Shown here: positions 45,111 to 57,022 of the stretch, one piece after another
How the letters are laid out: the number at the start of each line of letters is the position of its first letter
How positions within the stretch are numbered: position 1 is the first letter of the stretch
DNA from: Calvatia gigantea
Taxonomy: Eukaryota > Basidiomycota > Agaricomycetes > Agaricales > Lycoperdaceae
Assembly (NCBI GenBank): GCA_025093985.1
Contig: JACAAK010000013.1
Location: forward strand, 992,001-1,056,000
Length of the DNA stretch: 64,000 nucleotides
Direction: 5' to 3'
Notes under the pieces: model-generated
The model's database searches: none
Seen by the model: only the letters and a program-made list of their open reading frames with translations
Told to the model about the DNA's origin: nothing
Translations under genes and position numbers: made by a program

Positions 45111-46350
45111 CAGAATTGGCTATCGAGAGCAAGAACACTGATTGGTGAGAGAAAAGACTTTGACATCTACTGTTGAAACACAGCGAGAGATCGGCACCCA
45201 TTCCGGGTGTGTCATTCCGTACGAGCTCTACTTCTCAGTCCTGGCGTTGAGTCCTTAAACGTAATTCACCCCATCAGGACAGGGGTAGGGGGTATCACAA
45301 AAAATTACAAACTGGGACAGAAAACACAGGGGCAACCTCCATGGTGCTACTATTCTCGTCACGCCGGCCGGTCACGCTCTTCGAAAAAGTATTAAATATC
45401 AACTTCACATGGAACCTCACGGAGTTTCTACAGATCATTGAGAGTACATTTAGTCGGTGTGCAAATGTACTCTTTCAACTTGCATAGAGCAGAACGAGCC
45501 TTGGATTACTATCAACGAACTACTAAAACAATATTCGCTGCACACAGGCAGAACTTAGCTTACCTCTTCTCTCTAAGGATGGATTCATTGGGGTGAAACG
45601 CAAGTATCACACTCTCTGTAGTGAATTGAGGGCAGTTGGATGTCAGCGATGCTCACTATGATACGCCACAGGTCCAGGATGGTTGAAGGCCGGTGCTTGC
45701 GGCTTCGTCTTCAAAAGGGTCGTGTATTCAGGATGTCAATGAATATGTGTGTGAGCTCATGTGCGAGGCCAGCACATTGTAGGATTCACAGCTCTTCAGG
45801 GTTATTCTGGAGAGCCTAATGGTGAGCTAGGTTTGGGAGGAAACCCCTCCTCCTTGCTTGTGTGGCATGGGATAATTAATGCCTGGGTTCAACAACGATA
45901 TTCAGAATGTTCATTGCTGCGCCGTTCAGGGAGGGGGAGGTGATAGGAGGCGCGTGGGCAGTTTTTCCATGATTGTTGCGAATCGAGTCAGAATTCCGAA
46001 TGCCGATAAAGTTCGGATGCTTTGAAACTCGATGAGCCGAACAAGAAGCAATGCTAGTTCATATGCTGTAGACATGCACGCCATTCCATCAGAACATGTC
46101 ACTTTGAAATAATACAATCCTGAAGTGTCTCTGCGAGTCAATTGGATCATGTGGCAAGGTGTGAGCCAAGGGGATAGAACCTCCATTTTCCTTGAGGAAT
46201 CGAAAAAGCTGCCGGCACGCTGTGGGTCCCCGACACTGATCCCCTAACCCCCCTAACCCCCACCTGACCGTGTGACTGTGGCTGCAGCATCACAGCCCCT
46301 CAGAGCGCGCAAGCGTGACTCGAAAACATTGATTGTCGGGTCGTTGGTAG
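45111..46350 (+). other. Intergenic region with a duplicated module
   Basis: No supported gene. Bases 45663-45800 resemble 53043-53196 upstream of the M28 protease (shared GTTCAGGATGG-like start, TTGCGGCTTCGTC, and a shared end AGCACATTGTAGGATTCACA, with a G for the final A-to-T step of the other copy). A short CCCCTAACCCCCCTAACCCC run lies at about 46242-46261. Confidence 0.5.
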
Positions 46351-47040
46351 GGCTCGGTGTGAAATTCCCGAGGAATATCTTGCAACGTTTGCAAACATTT
46401 GGTTACTAACTCCCTTTTATTACCATGTTTCGAAACATTCGGTAACTTACATTAAAAACGGGTAAGAAATGTTTTCAAACATGGGTTTTTAATTTATTGT
46501 ACGTTACAAAAAATATCTTCACCAATTCCAGTTTACCTCTCGTTTCTCATCCCCCGAGCTGTCACCTGACCCACTACATTCACCATCTGTCTCGAAATCA
46601 TCCAATGTGAGGAGTGGCATATCAGAAAGCGTGTCACGGAGTGCAGCCAACCCTAAATCAATGAGTGGATCGACGAAAAGATGCCCCACCAATGGCGGCA
46701 TGACACCGGCTTGGTTGGCGGACAATGATGTGGCAGAGGCTCAGGTAGTTGAGCTGGTAGTTGCGAGAGAAGGACCCCGAGCCAGGATAGGATGATGTCA
46801 AAGTCATGGTCCGGTTTTAATGCCATCGCAACTTGTTGTCGGGCTGGGTATAAGACACGGACAAAGGACAATCTATCGTTATCAGTTGGCCATTAGCCAT
46901 AGGGAACGCCTGCATGGTTTTGGAATTTCTTACAATAAAAAACCGGTGAAATTTGGGTCTTAATTTCAAACGTGTTTGCAAACGGTTTAAAACCATATTT
47001 GGAAACTGATGTTTGCTAATGTTGAATTTCACACTGAGCC
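46351..47040. mobile_element. Short terminal-inverted-repeat element upstream of kinase K2
   Basis: The left end GGCTCGGTGTGAAATTC (46351-46367) and the right end GAATTTCACACTGAGCC (47024-47040) are inverted repeats with 16 of 17 matches. The interior (about 655 bp) is AT-rich with repeated TTTGCAAAC-like words and no transposase, so it would be non-autonomous. The left end preceded by TA resembles hAT termini. Flanking sequence matches the uninterrupted region upstream of K3 (about 50190-50235). A clean target duplication was not identified. Confidence 0.6.
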
Positions 47041-47180
47041 GATGACTCGTCGGCACACGGTGCATCCACTCACCAGAAAGGCCGTCAGTGAGTACGTTCT
47101 AGTTCTTGCTATCCTACTTCAACTGAAAATACACAAACAGGCTTGTGGAGGACATTGCCAAGGAACTTCACGCACACGAT

Positions 47181-49557
47181 ATGAGCACCGTCGACCCAGT
47201 CGATGTCGAAACACTTTTGTCTGATTTCTTCAAGAGGGTAGCAAAGGACAGCAACTCTAAAGGTGAAGACACTCGGATGAGTGTTATCAAAGTCATTGAA
47301 GAGTCGGGAACGGTGGTCCAATTGGAGAAGGCATTGACTGAGTAGTAAGTTCACAAACACATTACATTGTTCTTTGGTTCGTGTTTTGCTAATGTTTGTC
47401 TCCCAGCCGACAAACCGGTGGCAAGGAGGAAGACTTGTATAAGCCGGCAGTCATGCTGTTCAACAAGGTGTTGGATGTGCTACAAGAGGCGCCGCTGAAG
47501 GAAAAGCTCGACGAAGTCCTCAAAGAAAACCGAACGCTCCCAATCCAGTTCATTCGCCATGATTCCCTCCATTTGAGGTACGACTGGCGCTTGGGACAGG
47601 AAATGCAGGTTGTGCACGCCAAACCCGACATCCTGATCGTGAGGAAAGATGCTATCCAGGACTATAAGGATGACCAAGCAGCGGCCAGGCAGGCGCAGAC
47701 AGGGGAGGAATGCAGCTTCGATCCCAGCTCATGCCCGGACAGCAAGGCGCAATCCAGGATCATGTTCAAGAATGTGCTTGGTTGCGTGGAAATGAAGCGG
47801 ACCACCGGTAACTGCCAATCGCGCAGGACACGATGGCAGCGCCCTCTCAGTCGAGTCAACTGGGTATCTCTCTTCCATCTGGTGGAGGGCAGGACAACAA
47901 CACAGCCTCCCAATCAAGCCAATTGAGCGTCCCTCGGTCTTCCCGTGGTGCGTGTATCTCGCTTGTATTTTGTAAACCTGGTACTGAAATATAGAACCAG
48001 CATCTCGCAAGCGGAGTCGGTCGGGGTCGAGTCGAAGTGCCTCTTCCCAGAAGCTTCAGAAGGCCAATGAGGGGGACAAAGCGAACGGAAAGAAGTCAAC
48101 TGCTCACCTTCTACAACTTGGCAATTATGCGGCCGAGTTTCTTTCGCGCTGGGCCCTATGTGACGCACAATATTGGAATAAAGATCAATTGTGAGTTGTC
48201 ATTGTCGGTGACCCGTTCCTGGTGTAACGCAGCGTTCTAGATGACAAAGTGAAAATTTGCTGGTTCGATCGACAAAACTCCATTGTCGCGGACCAATTCG
48301 ACATTTTCGAGGGATTTCACACTCTTCATTTCATTGATCGCTTCTCTCTCTCGCTTTTCACTTGAAGACTGGGGGATTGAAGAAGAGTTCTATCCTGGAA
48401 ACGGCCAACTTCTCAAAGTCCCACTGAAGGGTGGTGGACGGCTAGAGGTCAACATATCACAGAAGCCGCTTTGCCATCGCATCACTCTGCACGGGCGAGG
48501 AACGATGGTCCTCCGGGGACATTTTCAAGCTGCCAACACTACCTTCTGTGTCCCCGTTCGCTGTCAAAATATCGTATCCGGAATCTAGCCGTGTCCCTGA
48601 GCAAGTGTTCATTAGTGAAGGGCGTAATCTACACCCTGGAAGAAATGATGGCCAGCAACTCTATCCGAAAATCTATGACTTTTTTGACCGCGAGTGGACA
48701 ACTGGTGACATTCGTGAACGTTTGTATCTGGGCTTGAAAGGACAATCTCGGACACGTCGGATCATTGTGTTCGAATTACTGGACAACATCACAGCTCTTA
48801 GTGCTAGCATGGACGTCCTTGCAGTTTGGACGCACTGTGTTGCGGGTAAGAACCTACTGTATCCCTGAAAACTGAAAGGCGCTGATTGGGACCTGCAGCC
48901 CATCGCGATATGTGGAACAAGAAATGCGAGCATGGCGACATTAGTATATACAACCTGATGTTCCGCAAAGCGGTTTACGAAGGTAAAGAGCGTGTGTTTG
49001 GGGTCCTGAATGACTGGGACCTTGCGACCCACCGCGGCCCTGGCCACCGTGAAGTTTATGGAGGTGGGGCTCAGCGGACAGGAACAATCCCCTTTGTTGC
49101 ACTCGATTTGCTGGAAGACAAAGTTGAGGTAACGTATCGCCTGTATCGCCATGATTTGGAGTCTGCCGGCTGGTGTCTCGTTTACATCTGCCTTGATTGT
49201 CCCGACAACACCGCGGTCCTTAAGGAGTGGCATCACAGGAAGACAACCGCCACTTCAAGGAAAGCTTTCCTAATGGAGATGGAGCAATATAAACCTCGTG
49301 AGGGATTTGGCTCCTTGTATGGTTTTACACAAAAACTTCTCCGCTTCCTCGTGTACAAAGCTGCCGGAAAGCCTTGGCCGACCCCGAGTCAGACCTCTGA
49401 TCTGACGCCTGTATCATTCGATGAAATTTTTCTCTTCTCCGAAGCGACCTCCAAAATCGTTGACAGAAAAGAGGAGCAGCGGGGACCGGAGATGAGCAAC
49501 GAGAAAATCTGGAATTTCACCTTCAATCTTTACGGAGAGTATTTCACCCACTCCTGA
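47181..49557 (+). pseudogene. FunK1-type kinase K2, decayed by frameshifts
   Basis: Exons by comparison with K1 and K3: 47181-47344, 47407-47947, 48001-48190, 48241-48845 and 48899-49557. The upstream GTCAGTGAGT...AACAG (to 47144) may be a 5' UTR intron; no earlier in-frame ATG was found. Frame breaks: net +2 at about 47805-47850, +1 near 48150 (CGCTGGG), +1 near 48313 (GAGGGATTT) and +1 near 48560. Kinase motifs are intact in the last exon (EHGDISIYNLM, NDWDLATHRGP, RTGTIPFVALDL, YRHDLESAGWCLVYIC). Sequence is close to K3, so the two arose by tandem duplication. Confidence 0.82.
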
Positions 49558-50323
49558 CGATAGACTTAACGGGCCGTGTAAATATCGTCCCGGGGTTGCC
49601 CAGTGATGTTAGGTAGATTATATATCCATGTTCTGAGCCATTCTACAAAGCTTAAGGCACGTCGCAAACCAGTTTCACGCCTAATCCTGAGGAGGGGTAT
49701 TCTAACCCGTAATATGTTGGGTCCTTGTTCCGGACCTTGGAGCCGCAGAAATATTTCTCGATGAACATATTAATAAATCAAAATTTGATGTTCACCATGA
49801 GGTTGCATCGTTTCCCTAACAAAGGAACAGGGCATTGCTCTTGCAGCGCTACTTACGTCTTCCCAATTTTCATGTTCAGAGTGGAAGTCTATACAAGAAT
49901 AAGGAGCCATCGTCTAAGTAGCTTTTCGTATAGCACGAAATTTGGGTCGATTTTGCACAAAATAAGTCTACCTACTGTATGGCCACCCCGAATAGTGCCG
50001 TCAGAAAATGTGTTGTTGCTAGGGGTAGTGAGATCGGCAGCCTTGAGGCGCTGAGGACCGCGAGTGATGTACATGACATATGATGCAAAAATGTGGACCC
50101 TGCAGGTTCGGGATGGTTGAGGCCTTCTGAGGGTGTTTGTGGCTTCGTCAGCATCCATTTGATGATGTAATTTCAGAACGGCTGTTCAATAACGTTGATC
50201 GTCGGGTTGTTGGCACTACTCACCTGAAAGACCTGTCAGTGAGTATACTTTTTTCTTCTTACTCCAGCTCAAAATGTACACACAGGCTCGTGACAGACAC
50301 CGCCAGGGGTTCACGCACACGAT
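49558..50323 (+). other. Intergenic region between K2 and K3 with a duplicated module
   Basis: No gene. Bases 49978-50190 match 52943-53130 downstream of K3: CACCCCGAATAGTGCCGT against CACCCCGAATAGCGCCGT, and TTTGATGATGTAATTTCAG identical in both. This suggests that the duplicated unit included the kinase and its flank. Bases 50190-50235 are the uninterrupted counterpart of the site carrying the inverted-repeat element upstream of K2. Confidence 0.55.
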
Positions 50324-52645
50324 ATGAACAAGCGTCGACCTGGTCGATGTCGATACACTCTTATCTGATTTCTTCAAGAGGGTAGCAAGGGAGAATAACC
50401 CTTACGGTCAAGCTATCGGGGAAAGTGTCATCAAAGCAATTGAAGAATCAGGAACACTGGCCAAACTGGAGAGCGCATTGGCTGAGTAGTAAGCTCACTA
50501 ACTCGTTTATATTTACGACTCGAGATTTGCTTAATATTTGTCTTTCCCAGTTGGGAAGCTGATGGTAAAGGGCAAGACTTATACAAGCCGTTAGTTATAC
50601 TGTTCAACAAAATTTTGGATGTGCTACAAGAGGCGCCGCTGAAGAAAAGGCTTGATGAAGTCCTCAAAGAAAACCAAACGCTCCCGATCCAGTTCATACA
50701 CTACGATACTCTCCATTTGAGATATGGTTTGCGCTCGGGACGGGAACTGAAGGTTGTGCGCGCCAAGCCCGACATCCTGATCGTGATGAAAGACGCTATT
50801 CAGGACTATCCGGATGACCAAGCAGCCGTCAAGAAGGAGCGGACAGGGAAAAAGTGCGACTTCAATCCCAGCGAGTGCCCAGAAAACAAGGCGAAATCCA
50901 GGATCATGTTCCAGAATGTACTCGGTTGCGTGGAAATGAAGCGGACGACTGGCAACGTCGATGGCACAGGACGCGATGGCACACTGTCTCAATCGAGCCA
51001 ATTGAACGTCCCTCAGCCCTCCCATGGTACGCATATCTTATTATCATTTCGTGTATCTCTGACCGAATTTCAAAACCAGCATCCCGCAAGTGTAGTCGGT
51101 TGGGGTCGAGTCGAAGTGCCTCTTCCCAGAAGCTTCAGGAGACCGAGAAAGGGGAAAAAGCGAATGGAAATAAGTCGACTGCTGATTTTCTGCAACTTGG
51201 CAATTATGCAGCCGAGTTTCTTTCGCGTGGGCCCTATGTGACGCACAATATTGGAATAAAGATCAATTGTGAGTTATCCTTGTCGGTGACCCGTTCCTGG
51301 TGTAACGCAGCGTTCTAGATGACAAAGTGCAAATTTGCTGGTTCGATCGACAAAACGCCATTGTCGCAGACCAATTCGACATTTTCGAGGATTTCACACT
51401 CTTCATTGCATTGATCGCTTCTCTCTCTCGGTTTTCACTGGAAGACTGGGGGATTGAAGAAGAGTTCTATCCTGGCGAGGGTCACATTCTCAACGTCCCG
51501 ATTGCAGGCGGTGAACAGCTGGAGATTAACATGTCCCAGAAGCCGCTTTGCCATCGCATCACTCTGCACGGGCGAGGAACTATGGTCCTCCGAGGACATT
51601 TTCAAACTGCCAACGCCACTTCCTGCGTGCCTGTTGCTGTCAAGATATCATATGCGGAATCTAGTCCGTGTCCCTGAGCAAGTGTTCATTGGTGAAGGGC
51701 GCAACCTCTACCCTAACGACGGTGACGACAAACAGTTCTACCCGAAGATATATCACGTTTTCGATGATGCGTGGACAACCGACGACATTCGCGGACGCTT
51801 GGGTCTGGACTCGAAAGGACCATCTCGGACTCGTCGGATCATCGCGTTTGAGTTACTGGACGACATCACGGCTCTTAAGGTTAGTGAGGACGTCCTTGCA
51901 GTTTGGACACATTGTGTTGCGGGTAAAAATCTACTGTATCCCTGAAACTGAAAGGAGCTAATTGAGACCTGCAGCCCACCGCGATATGTGGAATAAGAAA
52001 TACGAGCACGGTGATATTAGTATATACAACTTGATGTTCCGCAGAGTGGTTGGCAACGGTAAGGAGGAGTGTATAGTAGGGGTCCTGAATGACTGGGATC
52101 TCGCCACCCACCGTGGCCCTGACCGTGGCGAAGTTTATGGAGGTGGGGCGCAGCGAACAGGAACGATCCCCTTTGTTGCACTCGATCTACTGGACGACGA
52201 AGTCAAGACAAGATATCGCCTATACCGTCATGATCTGGAGTCTGCCGGCTGGTGCCTTGTTTACATCTGCCTTGACCATCAGAAAAACGCCGTGCTCCTC
52301 AAGCAGTGGCATGACAAGAAGGCAACCGTCACTTCGAGGAAAGCTTTCCTGATGGAGGTGAAGAGGTATAAACCCCGCGGAGGATTTGGCCCCTTGTATG
52401 GTTTCGCACAAGAACTTCTCCGCTTCCTCGTGTACAACGCTGCCGGAAAGCCTTGGCCGACCTTGACTCAGACCCCTGGTCCGATGCCTGTGTCACATGA
52501 GCCTTTTGACAGGCGCTTCATCTTCTCCAGAAGGAACATTGGCGACATCGAGACCGAGGTGGAGCAGGCGGGGCCAGAGATGAATGACGAAGAAATCTGG
52601 GACTTCACATCCGACCTTTACGAAAAGTGGTTCCCTAAAGTATAA
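50324..52645 (+). pseudogene. FunK1-type kinase K3, two frameshifts
   Basis: Exons by comparison: 50324-50488, 50551-51026, 51080-51268, 51319-51922 and 51975-52645, with introns of 50-62 bases. A one-base insertion just after the possible ATG (GAACAAGCG against GAGCACCG in K2) puts the first exon out of frame. A second one-base insertion near 51663 (AGTCCGTG against AGCCGTG) breaks the fourth exon. Otherwise the protein is well kept: KPDILIVMKDAIQDYPDDQA, GNYAAEFLSRGPYVTHNIGI, EHGDISIYNLM, NDWDLATHRGPDRG and YRHDLESAGWCLVYIC. If the two indels were sequence errors the gene would be nearly whole. Confidence 0.8.
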
Positions 52646-53222
52646 ATGGATTTATGGACTAGAAATTTACACAAACACTAGTCTTTAAATTGAACTGAAA
52701 TGTAATGAGGACCTACTGTATCGTCGCCACGTCTCCTGCCACGAAACCCAAGACCGGTCTTAAGAAAGTCAGTCGTAGCGTTGGTCTTGAGTGGTCTCGT
52801 TTCAATGCGGCAATCAGGATGGGGTTGTCACTGGTCAGGAATGTCCAATTTCTTGGGGGGGAACAATATTTTCTAGCGATCGAAACCCCGCCCAGCCATC
52901 TAAAGGATGTAAACTGTCACGAGCTTTGGTGGGCACCCCTAGCTGGTCACCCCGAATAGCGCCGTATAAAATTCTGTTGCTACAGTTTGTGAGACTCTCA
53001 GCAGCAGTCTCCGAAGCCTAAGACTGATGCAGAGATGTGGATGTCCACAGGTTCAGGATGGCTGAGGACGGGTGATTGCGGCTTCGTCGGCATCTATTTG
53101 ATGATGTAATTTCAGAACGGTTGTTCATTCCGGATGTCAGTGACTGTGCGTGCGAGCTTATATGTGCGCGACCAGCACGTTGTAGGATTCACAACTCTTC
53201 CTCCTTCTCCATTCACCCGACG
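52646..53222 (+). other. Intergenic region upstream of the M28 protease
   Basis: No gene. It holds the third copy of the duplicated intergenic module (52943-53196). The final part (AGCACGTTGTAGGATTCACA) lies within 30-50 bases of the protease ATG, so the protease promoter or 5' UTR overlaps the duplicated segment. Confidence 0.5.
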
Positions 53223-56200
53223 ATGCGGCTGGGCGTCCTTTCATTCAACAAGGGCCCAGTTACCGCTGTCGCCGTATTCACTTACTTTCTCATTCTCTTC
53301 CTCGTCTTCTGGACAGATGTCCTCCCAGACGTGCCAAAGGACCAGAAGGGTTTGAGCTTGCAAGACGCTTACACCGACCTTCATCATGTATGTTTTTTCG
53401 GGGGCTTTGAAAAATGATTCTTACAGCGTACAGATAGCATCCAGGCCACACCCTTACAACTCGCATGCAAATGATCACGTCCGTGATTACCTCCTCAACA
53501 AGGTTCGGTCAATCGCTCGCGAATACTCCGATGTCAAGATTTTCGACGACTTGAGGTCTAATGGCTCCTGGGCTTCTAAAGACTACGGGGTCTACTTCGA
53601 AGGAACGAATATATTAGTCAAGATAGAGGGGACGGAACCGCGGTATTGGGATAAGGAGGGGGTCTTGTTCTCGGCTCACTATGATTCGGTGTCTACCGCA
53701 CCTGGAGCGACTGACGACGGGATGGGTGTTGCAACTCTCCTCCAACTCATTGAATATTTCGCTAAGCATCGTGGAAAACGTACTGCTATATTCAACATCA
53801 ATAACGGAGAAGAAGACTGGCTTAACGGCGCCCACGCGTGAGTTCGTTCATTCATCAATTTGACATTTTCGTTGAATTTGCCTTTGTAGTTTCCTTCAAC
53901 ATCCTTGGTCTAGGATCCCTGATTCTTTCCTGAACCTTGAAGGAGCTGCCTCCGGAGGGTATGTGGAAGGGCTCGCTTCTGTCTCCCAAGTGATACTCAA
54001 ACTTTTCTTAGACGTCCTATCCTCTTCCGCGCAACATCTGCCGCCGTCCTGCGTGCCTTCCGAAGCAAGCACGTGCCACGTCCTCATGCAAACGTGCTGT
54101 CTGCCGACGCCTTCCAACGTGGCGCCATCCGGTCAGGGACAGATTATTCGGTTTACACTGAAGGCGGTCAAATGCAAGGCCTTGACCTCGCGTTTTACAA
54201 GGGTCGGAGCAAGTACCACACCAAACTTGATGCCATCCCGTACACTGATGGTAAGGAGAGGAGCCTTTGGTCCATGATGGAAGCTGCAAAAGGTGCCGGG
54301 AGCGCGTTGTTGAATGATTCCAAAACGCACGATCAGGACAGATATGTGCCTGCTGTCTACTTCGATCGTAAGTCGCTTCGTGCTAAGTCAAATAGACAAT
54401 TAACTGACCTTTCCTGCAGTATTTGCTGCCAGACTTGTTCTATTCCGATTGGAGACGTTGTATATCTTCAACATTCTCTTCCTTATTCTCGGCCCGATCA
54501 CCCTAGCTAGCCTTTTCTTCATTGATGCCGTCATCAAAGCCGCTCGCAAACGTCGTGAAGGATCGCAATACCCGGACCACCACCACCCATCGTTGCTCAC
54601 TCGCATCTTCACCGACTTCCGTTTGATATGGCGGTGGGCTAAATTCTGGGTCGCGATAGTTGCAACAATCGGTGCCCAGGCCCTGCTTATTCTCATCTTC
54701 GTGAAAGCCAATCCTTACGTATGTCCTCCATTAAATCCTCCCTCAGGGGCGTCACTGATAGTTTTCGTGTAGATCATGTACTCCAACCCATACATTGTCC
54801 TCTTCTGCCTCACAGTCGTCAGCTTCATCACGTTTACATGGACCATCACATTTGATCTCCCCGCCTCCGACTCTGACGACTCAGCCGAACCATGCGCTGA
54901 GAACCAAAAGGAAACCGTGCTTCTTCAATCTTATACCCTCTCTTGGATTCTCCTCCTATTGGCTACAATCGCGATCGGGAAGGCTCAGATCGGCGGTTTA
55001 TACCTCCTCACATACTGGAGCGTCGGCTTATGGGTCGCGTGCGCACTTGCATCCCTCGAAACTGTGTTCGAATTCCAAGATACATCCAAAGCCAAATCCC
55101 ACTCTAGGCTGAGGTCCCGATCCCGCTCTAGTTCCAGTTCTAGCTCCAGTTCTAGCTCTAGGCCCCGCCTACGTCGCCATCGCGAACCTACGGAACGCAC
55201 ACCATTGACTCGCGATCAGGATAACGAGCATAATGGATCGCAAGGGCTTGTACGGCGATGAACGCGAGATGAGGAGGGGAACGTGGAGAGAAAGAGGGTG
55301 ATAAGGTGGGGTGGTGGTTGTTGCAATTCGTGCTTGCAGTTCCTGTGCCCGTAATCATGGCAGCCCATATTGCGAACATGTTGCTTGATGCTACGAGCCA
55401 GACTTTGGCCGATGGTAATAGTAAAGCTGCTGGTAAGTTTCAGCAATCATCGATTGTGTTCGGTCAGCTTAATTCTCGTTGTAGTCTATGCTTCTGCTTC
55501 CCTCGTCGGTTTCCTCCTGGTTTTACCCCTGGCGCCGTTCAGCTTCAAGCTCCATAAGGGCGTTGGATGGTTCCTTATGCTTTTCTTCATCGTATTCACG
55601 CTGTGGGCTATACTCTGGGCGTTCCCCTTCGATGCCGAGACCCCGCTCAAGATCTACTTCCAACAGACCGTCCAGCTCGAGGGTGCTGTCACATCCATCC
55701 GCTCCTTCCCTAATTCTTCTCAGGCCCACGACGTCAGCAAGGTTCATGATACCACCTCCGGTGTCATCAGGAACGTTGTCACTTCGCTATACGGTGCACC
55801 CGAATACCTCAGGAACGATGTTATTCCCAAGCTCCCAAGTTCCGCCAACAAACAGATCGACTGCTACAAAAGCCACGTCAAATCGGGTCTTTTGGGGTGC
55901 AACTGGGACAGTGGGTATGGTATGATCCCCCAAACCGGTAGCGCTTCCGAAACCCCAATACGATGACACTATGACTACCACGCCTGACCGTTCATCACCA
56001 CTTGAAAATTTGGACCAAACCGATTTCTTCCGCGCCGAAGTAACGCGTACAGTCGCCCACCTCATGCTGAGATAACGATCCGAGGCAAGAACACGCGTAA
56101 CTGTCGGATCTACTTCGAGAACCGACCTATCGTCAGGTATACCGTCTCCAGGTCCGTTATAGGCATGCAGCCGCACTACGGAATTCACGAAGAGGGTGTC

Positions 56201-56494
56201 AGCGAAGTGCGGCTCTGGAGCCGTGACTGGGACAAGGTTTTCGTCGTGAATGTTGAATGGAAGGATTACATGGGGCTTGGCGAGGGATTGAGAGGGCGCG
56301 TCGCGTGTGAGTGGGCGGAGTACGCGAGTGCCAGTGCTGGGGTACCTGGGCAAGGCGGGAATCCTACCAAGGGAGGGTTTAGGAGCGCAAAGATCCCGGC
56401 GTTGGAGGAAGTATTGTCGTTCTTGCCGACGTGGGTTGTGGTGAGTAAGTTTGCGGATGGACTTGTTGAGGCTTGGGAGTGGTTTGAGGTTTGA
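53223..56494 (+). CDS. Vacuolar membrane M28-family metalloprotease (Pff1-like), two late frame breaks
   Basis: Exons: 53223-53387, 53434-53837, 53890-53958, 54012-54367, 54420-54718, 54773-55249, 55306-55432 and 55485 to the end. Intron 55250-55305 is inferred to remove a TGA at 55259; its donor GTACGG is unusual. A first membrane segment lies at residues 15-35 (AVFTYFLILFLVFW). The luminal peptidase has SAHYDSV, GATDDGMG, NNGEEDWLNGAHA, LEGAASGG and KYHTKLD, so the zinc ligands and catalytic Glu are present. Several membrane segments follow, with a Ser run (about 55125-55160) in a loop. Frame breaks of +1 near 55952 (CCCC) and -1 near 56035 garble about 30 codons; the C-terminus resumes (GMQPHYGIHEEGVSEVRLWS). 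It is either a recent pseudogene or carries sequence errors. Confidence 0.82.
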
Positions 56495-56660
56495 TTCTCG
56501 CCCTTGGATTTTGTGACTGACAATGACTTGGATCCTGGCATATCATGTACGCTCTGACTTTTTCATGTTCTTATGCGTCGCCTTCATTGTATTACCGTTG
56601 CTATTGTTTTCCCTATCCATTTTATATTGTGACATAGCCCATACGCGATCCAAACACTTC

Positions 56661-57022
56661 TTACACTTCCAATGCATAGCAAAGCCCTTGCAAACCCTCC
56701 ATCCTGGTAAAGCAATTTTTAGCCTGTGGATCAGCTGACATTCCACGAATGAAACAAAGGTAGAGTTTGAGGTTGGTGTCAGAGTGTCTGTATTTAATTG
56801 CCGATGAAATTGGCACTGGTGGAAGCCAAGATGAAGAGCCCGGATACTCTGCTTCCTCGTTGTGTGTGGACGGATTCTCGCATTGGCACATGGCATCAAA
56901 AGCTACCCCAGGGAGCTTACATCTAAGACGCCACGCTGGCCAACTGCAGACCATTCATAGGAGGATTGTCTGTTGATGAGCTCGATGAACTCGCAGCAAA
57001 ATTCTTCCTCTGTTGCGTCCAT
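56661..57022 (-). CDS. Possible small hypothetical gene, uncertain
   Basis: Two minus-strand frames may belong together. The first starts at 57022 (MDATEEEFCCEFIELINRQ) and runs to about 56915; the second covers 56954-56661 (PISSAIKYRHSDTNLKLYLC, MSADPQAKNCFTRMEGLQG). Both have a coding-like composition but lie in different frames, with no convincing intron between them (the only GT...AG pair is 18 bases apart). No family recognised; it may be a relic. Confidence 0.25.

Noticed and set aside
55787..56353. A 188-codon open frame on the minus strand
   Set aside because: It lies opposite the M28 protease C-terminus, whose coding frame shows conserved family motifs; the reverse frame has no recognisable domain.
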